A DNA stretch of 64,000 nt, taken from the NCBI RefSeq assembly GCF_049445795.1, contig NZ_JBMSDT010000023.1, positions 5,150 to 69,149 of the forward strand, in the 5' to 3' direction. The notes below the pieces were generated by a model. It did no database searches. It was not told the DNA's origin and saw only the letters and a program-made list of their open reading frames with translations. Made by a program: the position numbers and the translations under genes. This document shows positions 58,700 through 64,000 of this stretch, piece after piece (position 1 is the stretch's first letter; every line of letters starts with the position of its first letter). Source of the DNA: Larkinella sp049445795. GTDB taxonomy: Bacteria > Bacteroidota > Bacteroidia > Cytophagales > Spirosomataceae.

Positions 58700-60271
58700 A
58701 TGAAAAAAACGCTCCTTCCCTTCGCCCTCTTGCTCGCTTCGCTGGTCCAAGGACAGCCCAAACCCGCTGCGGGTGACCGCGCCCCGGTCTCCTACTCAAC
58801 CCACTACCAACCCCCGGTTTTTGCCGATCCACAGCGGTTGGAAAAAATTCGGGCGGTGTTACCGGTGGTGGAGACACTTTACCGCGACCATGCCGCTAAA
58901 AACCACTTTCCGGGCTTGGCCTACGGCATCGTGGTCGATGGACAACTGATTCAGGCAGGCGGTTTTGGCTATACGGACGTAGCGAAAAAAACCGCCGTGA
59001 CGCCAAAGTCTTTGTTCCGGATTGCGTCGATGAGCAAGAGCGTGACGACGATGGCGATTCTGAAACTGCGAGACGAAGGCAAGCTCCGCCTTAACGATCC
59101 GGCGTATCTGTACATTCCGGAATTGAAAAAATTACCCTACCTGACGGCCGATTCACCCCTGATTACGGTCCGAAACCTGATGACACATTCGGCCGGTTTT
59201 CCGGAAGACAACCCCTGGGGCGACCGGCAACTCGACGATAGCCCCGCCGACCTGACCAACTTGATCGCAGGCGGTCTGTCGCTGTCCAACGCGCCGGGCG
59301 TGGCCTACGAATACAGCAACCTGGGTTTTGCAATGCTAGGGGCCATCATCACGAAAGTATCCGGAAAACCGTACCAGCAATACATCGATGAAGCGATCTT
59401 CAAACCGCTCGGCATGACGCACACGGTTTGGGAGTACACCAAAGCCCCAGCCGATCAACTGGCGCACGGCTACCGCTGGCGGTATAACGAGTGGGTGGAC
59501 GAGCCACTGCTGCACGACGGTTCGTACGGCGCGATGGGCGGTTTGATTACGTCTATTGAAGATTTTGCCCGGTACATGGCCTTCCATGAAGCGGCCTGGC
59601 CCCCGCGCAGTCAGGCCGAAGTGCCGCCCCTCAAGCGCAGTTCGGTACGCGAAATGCAGCAACCGTGGACGTTCAACAACCTGGCGGCTGGCTTCAAATA
59701 CCCCAACGGCCGGGCCTGCCCGATGGTGAGCAGCTACGGTTATGGCCTGCGCTGGAGCCGTGACTGCGAGGGCCGTGTCTACGTCGGGCACACGGGCGGA
59801 CTGCCCGGTTTTGGCAGCCAGTGGTGGATCATGCCCGAGTACGGCATCGGCGTGGTAGCCTTCGGAAATCTGACGTACGCGGGCATGGGTTCGGTCAACT
59901 GGGCGGTGCTGGACACGCTGATCACGACGGCAGGCTTGAAACCGCGGGCCATCCCCGCTTCCAGCATTCTGAAACAACGAAAAACCGAACTGCTGTCTCT
60001 CCTGCCCGACTGGCAGAAAGCCGCCGAAAGCGGGATTTTTGCCGAGAACTTCTTCCCGGACCAATCGCTCGAAGACCGCCGGAAAACCGTGCAGGCGTTG
60101 TACGCCAAAGCCGGAAAAATCATTCGTGTGGGCGAGCTTATTCCGGAAAATCAATTGCGGGGGCGTTTTCTGCTCGAAGGGGAAACCGCCAACATCGATG
60201 TATTTTTCACGCTTACACCCGAAAATCCGGCCCTGATTCAGCAACTTGATTTCCGGGAAGTCAGCAAGTGA
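58700..60271 (+). CDS. Secreted serine beta-lactamase-like hydrolase
   Basis: Exported class C beta-lactamase/esterase-fold protein of 523 residues. The signal peptide (1-18) ends VQG/Q. Active-site motifs are S110-M-S-K113 (SxxK), Y205-S-N207 and HTG in VYVGHTGGLPGFGS near residue 360. Beyond the catalytic domain is an extra C-terminal part of about 110 residues. Such proteins act as esterases, D-aminopeptidases or peptidoglycan hydrolases; beta-lactam resistance is not implied. It is followed by a ThuA gene after 42 nt. Confidence 0.92.
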   Translation: MKKTLLPFALLLASLVQGQPKPAAGDRAPVSYSTHYQPPVFADPQRLEKIRAVLPVVETLYRDHAAKNHFPGLAYGIVVDGQLIQAGGFGYTDVAKKTAVTPKSLFRIASMSKSVTTMAILKLRDEGKLRLNDPAYLYIPELKKLPYLTADSPLITVRNLMTHSAGFPEDNPWGDRQLDDSPADLTNLIAGGLSLSNAPGVAYEYSNLGFAMLGAIITKVSGKPYQQYIDEAIFKPLGMTHTVWEYTKAPADQLAHGYRWRYNEWVDEPLLHDGSYGAMGGLITSIEDFARYMAFHEAAWPPRSQAEVPPLKRSSVREMQQPWTFNNLAAGFKYPNGRACPMVSSYGYGLRWSRDCEGRVYVGHTGGLPGFGSQWWIMPEYGIGVVAFGNLTYAGMGSVNWAVLDTLITTAGLKPRAIPASSILKQRKTELLSLLPDWQKAAESGIFAENFFPDQSLEDRRKTVQALYAKAGKIIRVGELIPENQLRGRFLLEGETANIDVFFTLTPENPALIQQLDFREVSK

Positions 60272-60313
60272 CAAAACCGCTAACGTTCCATTCCTAACCC
60301 CTTTGTCGTATTT

Positions 60314-61159
60314 ATGAAACTCGAAGTGCGTAGTTGGAAAACCGCCGTTTTGCTCCTGTCTATTTGCTTCGGCCTGTTTTCGACAATTCAGGCACAAAAC
60401 CAACAGGCCCGCTTCAAAGTCGTTGCGTTTTTTACCGCTAAAAACGACAAAGCGCACATCAGTTTTGTGAACGAAGCCAATCGCTGGTTTCCGAAAATGG
60501 CAGAGAAGCACCATTTTACGTACGACACAAGCTCGAACTGGACAAACCTGAATGCTGCCTTTCTGGCGAATTATCAGGTGGTCATTTTCCTCGACACCCG
60601 GCCCGAAGCACCGGAACAACGAGCCGCTTTTCAGCAGTATATGGACAAAGGCGGTGCCTGGATGGGCTTCCATTTTGCCGCCTTTGCCCTGACACCCTCG
60701 GCCTATCCACAGAACTGGGACTGGTACCACAACGCATTCATCGGGGCTGGTTCGTACAAAAGCAACACCTGGCGGCCCACATCGGCGATTTTGCGCGTCG
60801 AAAACCGCAACCATCCGGCGACCCGGCATTTGCCCCAAACCTTCCGATCGGCGCCCAACGAATGGTACCGCTGGACGAACGATCTAACCCAAAACCCAAA
60901 CATCCGGATTCTGCTTTCCATCGACCCGAGCAGCTTTCCGCTCGGCACCGGCCCCAAACCGCACGAAATCTGGCACGAGGGCTATTATCCGGTAGTCTGG
61001 ACAAATAAGCAATACCGGATGCTCTATGTCAACATGGGCCATAACGATATTGATTACGCGAACAAAACCGACAAAGAACTCTCGTTCACATTCGACAACG
61101 AGACCCAAAACCGGCTTATCCTCGATGGCTTGCGGTGGTTAGCCAGCGGCAAAAATTAA
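60314..61159 (+). CDS. Secreted ThuA-domain protein
   Basis: Exported protein of 281 residues with an N-terminal signal (about 8-30, ending IQAQ). The ThuA class I glutamine-amidotransferase-like fold shows KVVAFFTAKNDKAHISF, VVIFLDTRPEAPEQRAAFQQYMDKGGAWMGFH and VVWTNKQYRMLYVNMGHNDIDY. ThuA proteins take part in disaccharide or glycoside use, possibly with Gfo/Idh dehydrogenases, of which two occur in this window. It runs with the serine hydrolase and converges on the barrel gene. Confidence 0.9.
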   Translation: MKLEVRSWKTAVLLLSICFGLFSTIQAQNQQARFKVVAFFTAKNDKAHISFVNEANRWFPKMAEKHHFTYDTSSNWTNLNAAFLANYQVVIFLDTRPEAPEQRAAFQQYMDKGGAWMGFHFAAFALTPSAYPQNWDWYHNAFIGAGSYKSNTWRPTSAILRVENRNHPATRHLPQTFRSAPNEWYRWTNDLTQNPNIRILLSIDPSSFPLGTGPKPHEIWHEGYYPVVWTNKQYRMLYVNMGHNDIDYANKTDKELSFTFDNETQNRLILDGLRWLASGKN

Positions 61160-61165
61160 TACCGA

Positions 61166-62086
61166 TTAAAACCGCCAGCTAACCTCCGGTGCAAACACAA
61201 TACTTCGCGTTAACCCATCGGGCCGAACCGGACGAACCACCAGCGGAAGCCCGGCCGTGAAGCCCATCCGTGTTTTTGCCGATAGCTGCCACCAACCCGC
61301 CAGGGTCGCATTCAGGGTCATTCCCTCCGAACCGGCGATGCGCTGCGAACGGCCCATGGCGTCACGGTAGGCATCTTGTCCGAGGTGATAAATTCCCAGC
61401 AGACCGGCATTCAAAGTGACTTTCGTCCGGTTTACGAGCGTGTAAGCGGCCCGCGCCAGTACATCCGCCCGCCGGTCAAACCGGTTGGACGGCGGATAAG
61501 CCATCGACTCGGGCCGGTTGTCGATTTCGGGCAGAAACGTGTTCCGGTTGGCTCCGGTTAACGGCTGTTGCCAGCCCGCCGACACTTGCCAGCGGGCCGA
61601 ATTCAGCGAATAGCCCGCGATGAGATCGAGGGTTCCGAGGCTACTTTGGTACTGCATCGGCAACGCCTGGCCGTTGCTCGTCAGGTTGCCGTTGTTCAGC
61701 GGGACTTTTACCCCCAGCGTAAACGATGAGGTCCATCGGCGTCGGGAAGGGACGGTGTAGATACCCGTCAGAAACCCATCGCCCAGCCCCGATGCGGAAC
61801 CCAGATTACCCCGAGCATAGTTGGCCGTCAATTTAGCCTGAATGGACCAACGGGTGCTAAGCTGGCGGTCGTACTGAATACCGGGGGTAAACACAAACAC
61901 CGCCTGATCGCCCAGTCCGACGGGCAAAAGCAGTGACCACTGCTCCCGGAGCGAATCGGTGTTGGCCTGCTGCTTCAAACCGCCAATGCTGCAAAAACCG
62001 GCATCGCTGCACCCTTGTGCCCGCGACGACACCTGATGCAGTAGAAGCAATAGAACGGCTAAATAAGTCCACTTGAGTTGTTCCAT
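61166..62086 (-). CDS. Predicted outer-membrane beta-barrel protein
   Basis: Exported protein of 306 residues with a signal peptide (about 1-24, ending RAQ). A short Cys pair follows (GCSDAGFCSIGG). The rest alternates polar and aromatic strands (LSTRWSIQAKLTANYARG, WTSSFTLGVKVPLN, KVTLNAGLLGIYHLG) and ends with an aromatic Phe (VSWRF), as in outer-membrane barrels. It is the last gene of the YHS-DM13 run. The Cys motif may bind a metal. The ATG at 62086 keeps it clear of the DM13 gene. Family not recognised. Confidence 0.75.
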   Translation of the reverse strand: MEQLKWTYLAVLLLLLHQVSSRAQGCSDAGFCSIGGLKQQANTDSLREQWSLLLPVGLGDQAVFVFTPGIQYDRQLSTRWSIQAKLTANYARGNLGSASGLGDGFLTGIYTVPSRRRWTSSFTLGVKVPLNNGNLTSNGQALPMQYQSSLGTLDLIAGYSLNSARWQVSAGWQQPLTGANRNTFLPEIDNRPESMAYPPSNRFDRRADVLARAAYTLVNRTKVTLNAGLLGIYHLGQDAYRDAMGRSQRIAGSEGMTLNATLAGWWQLSAKTRMGFTAGLPLVVRPVRPDGLTRSIVFAPEVSWRF

Positions 62087-62103
62087 GGCGTTAGTTGAAT
62101 AGC

Positions 62104-62574
62104 TTACTTGAGTTCCGCATTCCCGAAATGGACCGCAAACCGTTTGCACCAGATCAACACATAGCGTTGCTGACTTACGGGAATCCCGGCCGGAAGCTCC
62201 ACGAAAAAATGCCCGGTCGAGGTGAGCATCTGAACCTCCGTGAAGTTCCGGGCCTGGGTATCGGTGGCCAGGTAGATGCGCAAATCCGGCCCGGTATCCG
62301 TGCTGAAATTCCGGAAAACCAGCGTTTGTTTGCCGTTTCGTTCGTAGAGATCGACCGTACCCGAAACGGTATGCACGCCGTTTTGGAATGTTCCCGATGC
62401 CCGCCGTTGCTGACCCGTCGAGTCGAAGACGACGGTGTTATCCGTGGCACTGACCGGCTGACCGGTAGTTCCGAGTGGTGTCAGGTCTTTGTCTTTCACA
62501 CAACCCACTACGGCCAGCAAACTAAGTCCCAGCAGATAGATTACGCTTTTCCAGTTTTTCCCGATTGCCTTCAT
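62104..62574 (-). CDS. DM13-domain lipoprotein
   Basis: Lipoprotein of 156 residues with lipobox VVGC, followed by a DM13 domain (about 55-156). The domain motifs are SGTFQNGVHTVSGTVDLYERNGKQTLVF, GPDLRIYLATD and VLIWCKRFAVHFGNAEL with the conserved Cys143. DM13 domains are predicted to carry electrons or bind a cofactor and may be extracellular redox proteins. It starts at the base directly after the YHS gene stop and ends 17 nt before the barrel gene. Confidence 0.85.
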   Translation of the reverse strand: MKAIGKNWKSVIYLLGLSLLAVVGCVKDKDLTPLGTTGQPVSATDNTVVFDSTGQQRRASGTFQNGVHTVSGTVDLYERNGKQTLVFRNFSTDTGPDLRIYLATDTQARNFTEVQMLTSTGHFFVELPAGIPVSQQRYVLIWCKRFAVHFGNAELK

Positions 62575-63021
62575 TTATTTGGTGAGTTTAATTTTTTGCC
62601 ATTGTTGATCGGCTTTTTCGATGTACCCGGCGCGGTCCTTGTTCCACTCCTCGCGCACCTTCGTGTTGTAATTCAGGTAGAGCTTTCCGCCGTCAATCGT
62701 CCAGGCATCCGGCTCGGTCGGCGCTTTGTATCCCCTCGATGTGCCGTAGGCGCAGTAACCGCCGTATTGGGGGGCATATTTCGTGGGATCGCCCATGAAA
62801 AGGTCACGGTTTTGGGCGGTAGCAAACTGCCAGGTAGCACCTTCGTAGACGTACGAGAGGGACGAATCGCCTTTTACGGGTTTGCCATCGGTAAAATAGG
62901 CAACGGGATCATAGCCCCGAATCGCTTTTCCATCGGGGCTAAAGACCACCGGTTTTTGGGCGAAAACCGCCGTGAACGATAACAGGACCAGAAACGTAGC
63001 AAGCAATACACGCGTTTTCAT
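62575..63021 (-). CDS. Secreted YHS-domain protein
   Basis: Exported protein of 148 residues with signal peptide (1-22, ending VFAQ). The YHS domain has RGYDPVAYFTDGKPVKG, YVYEGATWQFATAQNRDLF and GGYCAYGTSRGYKA, where some homologues carry selenocysteine near the Cys. YHS domains often bind metal ions such as copper. The ATG at 63021 gives the usual length. It is contiguous with the DM13 gene and 23 nt downstream of the hydrolase. Confidence 0.88.
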   Translation of the reverse strand: MKTRVLLATFLVLLSFTAVFAQKPVVFSPDGKAIRGYDPVAYFTDGKPVKGDSSLSYVYEGATWQFATAQNRDLFMGDPTKYAPQYGGYCAYGTSRGYKAPTEPDAWTIDGGKLYLNYNTKVREEWNKDRAGYIEKADQQWQKIKLTK

Positions 63022-63044
63022 AAATTTAAATGTGTTAGAGTTAA

Positions 63045-63899
63045 CTAATTGGATAAGATTGCCGCCCGAATCAGTTCGGGCCGACGCCACGGAATGAAGT
63101 GATTCATCCCCGGAACCATCATCAGCTTAACCGGTGCGTTGATCAGCATTCGGCGGGCATAATCGGCATTGCCGGGTGGGACCAAGTCATCCGCCGAGCC
63201 CTGAATAACCGTTACCGGCACCCGAATGGTCGCCCAAAGCGGCCGCATCGTTTGCAGTTCGCCTTTCAGGGGAAGAATTTCCTGGTTGCTCACCCGCAGT
63301 TCGGTCGGTAGCCAATATCGAACTGGAAACGCATCGCCGACGGCCCGATACCATTCCTGTTTCTCCAGGTCAGGGTCGACCGACGGCGCCACCAGTACCA
63401 GCCTTCCCACCGCATCGGGATAATCCATCGCCAGCCTGACCGCCACCGGACCGCCCAGCGAATGACCCACCACAATCGGCTTTTGGGGAGACCGCGATAA
63501 CTGCAGCAGCGGGGCAATGGCCGCAGCCTGTTTTTGGAGCGAACATTCGGTTTTACCCAGATTCGATTTGCCAAAACCCGGCCGGTCGACCGACACTAGC
63601 AGGAAACGGGTCAACAGCGTTGTGTCGGTGAAAAAGTCAATAAACGCATCCCAAGAACCGGGTGAACCGTGAATAAAGAGCACCATCGGCAGGGTATCGG
63701 CCCCGATTCGGGCGTAATGAACCGAGTGGTTTTGATCGGTCGAAAAACCAAACGTTGGCTGCATGGGCTTTCCGGCGAAATAAGCGCGAACTTGCTGGTC
63801 AGACATCCGGATTGAGGCACATCGGGGCAGAAAAAGACCGGCGAACAGTACGATCAGCAGCCTGTTTTTCCGGCGAAAAAACCCTTTAAGCGGTTGCAT
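63045..63899 (-). CDS. Alpha/beta hydrolase, exported
   Basis: Alpha/beta hydrolase of 284 residues with an N-terminal basic plus hydrophobic stretch (KNRLLIVLFAGLFLPRC) that may be a signal or lipoprotein peptide (LPRC). The oxyanion motif is LFIHGSPGSWDAF, the nucleophile elbow GHSLGGP, and the acid and His are in IQGSADDLVPP and VPGMNHFIPW. It is upstream in the YHS-DM13 run, 13 nt after the LysE-like fragment. Substrate unknown. Confidence 0.9.
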   Translation of the reverse strand: MQPLKGFFRRKNRLLIVLFAGLFLPRCASIRMSDQQVRAYFAGKPMQPTFGFSTDQNHSVHYARIGADTLPMVLFIHGSPGSWDAFIDFFTDTTLLTRFLLVSVDRPGFGKSNLGKTECSLQKQAAAIAPLLQLSRSPQKPIVVGHSLGGPVAVRLAMDYPDAVGRLVLVAPSVDPDLEKQEWYRAVGDAFPVRYWLPTELRVSNQEILPLKGELQTMRPLWATIRVPVTVIQGSADDLVPPGNADYARRMLINAPVKLMMVPGMNHFIPWRRPELIRAAILSN

Positions 63900-63912
63900 G
63901 GTTCGGGTTTGT

Positions 63913-64000
63913 TTAGAGCTCCCCCCAAAGTCGAATGGCCTGCCAGACCGCCATGGCCACGAAAACCCCGCCCCCCAGGTAATTGAACCAGCGACCGCGC
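63913..64000 (-). CDS. LysE/RhtB-family transporter, C-terminal fragment
   Basis: Partial frame cut by the window edge; 28 residues before the TAA at 63913 read as a glycine-rich membrane helix (FNYLGGGVFVAMAVWQAIRLW). This resembles the last helix of LysE/RhtB amino-acid exporters. The fragment is too short for certainty. Confidence 0.4.
   Translation of the reverse strand, partial: RGRWFNYLGGGVFVAMAVWQAIRLWGEL

Noticed and set aside
58700..60271. Antibiotic-resistance beta-lactamase
   Set aside because: Only the shared SxxK/YxN/HTG fold motifs are present; most exported members with long C-terminal parts are esterases or peptidases.
59336..60838. 500-codon minus-strand frame opposite the serine hydrolase and ThuA genes
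   Set aside because: It spans two real genes on the other strand and shows no recognisable motif.

Overview
The window looks like chromosomal DNA of a Bacteroidota bacterium of the order Cytophagales, most likely family Spirosomataceae (Larkinella or Spirosoma-like; this is inference). Supporting signs are the TAnnTTTG promoter motifs with TTG 19-20 nt upstream, the near absence of Shine-Dalgarno sites, a Bacteroidota-type TonB protein, a TonB-dependent receptor with a carboxypeptidase-like N-terminal domain, a one-protein hybrid two-component system, and many secreted or Tat-type Gfo/Idh/MocA and glycoside hydrolase proteins. I see no rRNA, tRNA, CRISPR array, insertion sequence or prophage.

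Layout. 0-9 kb is a leftward housekeeping block: CTP synthase (pyrG), YidC insertase, a secreted TPR plus periplasmic-binding-fold protein, hemL, a HAD phosphatase and a family 2 glycosyltransferase. 8.7-13 kb holds a GlxA-type AraC regulator divergent from a small hydrolase, a VOC protein, a DHFR-like protein and a tiny hypothetical protein. Between 12 and 17 kb, carboxynorspermidine decarboxylase (nspC) and a saccharopine-dehydrogenase-like carboxynorspermidine synthase flank a TonB gene and a secreted glucoamylase-like enzyme, which together suggest the alternative spermidine route. 17-22.5 kb carries a WapI-like immunity protein, a TetR regulator, a DUF4374 lipoprotein, an EEP-family protein, a MntA/HepT toxin-antitoxin pair and an endonuclease III homologue. 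22.5-33 kb has a TonB-dependent receptor, a Gfo/Idh oxidoreductase, an acetyl-CoA hydrolase/transferase, an NmrA-like protein, a CrtO-like acyltransferase, a TruC-like pseudouridine synthase, a GH5 enzyme, the small DUF3140/DUF2945 pair and a quinone-reductase-like enzyme.

33.8-42.9 kb holds a 1360-residue hybrid histidine kinase/AraC regulator divergent from a Tat-exported phosphocholine-type phospholipase C, a DUF2264 protein and a HAD hydrolase. 43-50 kb holds a second Gfo/Idh protein, a secreted TPR plus Ppx/GppA-like protein, a DoxX protein, a small lipoprotein, a soluble-type sugar dehydrogenase and a GntP gluconate permease. 50-56 kb has DinB, Crp/Fnr, a LytS-type kinase, a FrnE-type DsbA protein and two five-bladed-propeller glycosidases. 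56-64 kb has a 37-residue Lys-rich protein, a radical SAM protein, a serine beta-lactamase-like hydrolase, a ThuA protein, and a compact leftward run of five genes (LysE-like fragment, alpha/beta hydrolase, YHS protein, DM13 lipoprotein, outer-membrane protein).

The most unusual non-coding feature is a set of long gene-end hairpins. Their arms are built from short tandem repeats that differ at every locus, and three of them (3.0, 15.6 and 27.7 kb) share a GCGGAGC/GCTCCGC core at or beside the loop. The best candidates for undescribed protein biology are the YHS-DM13-barrel operon and the secreted TPR/Ppx-like protein.
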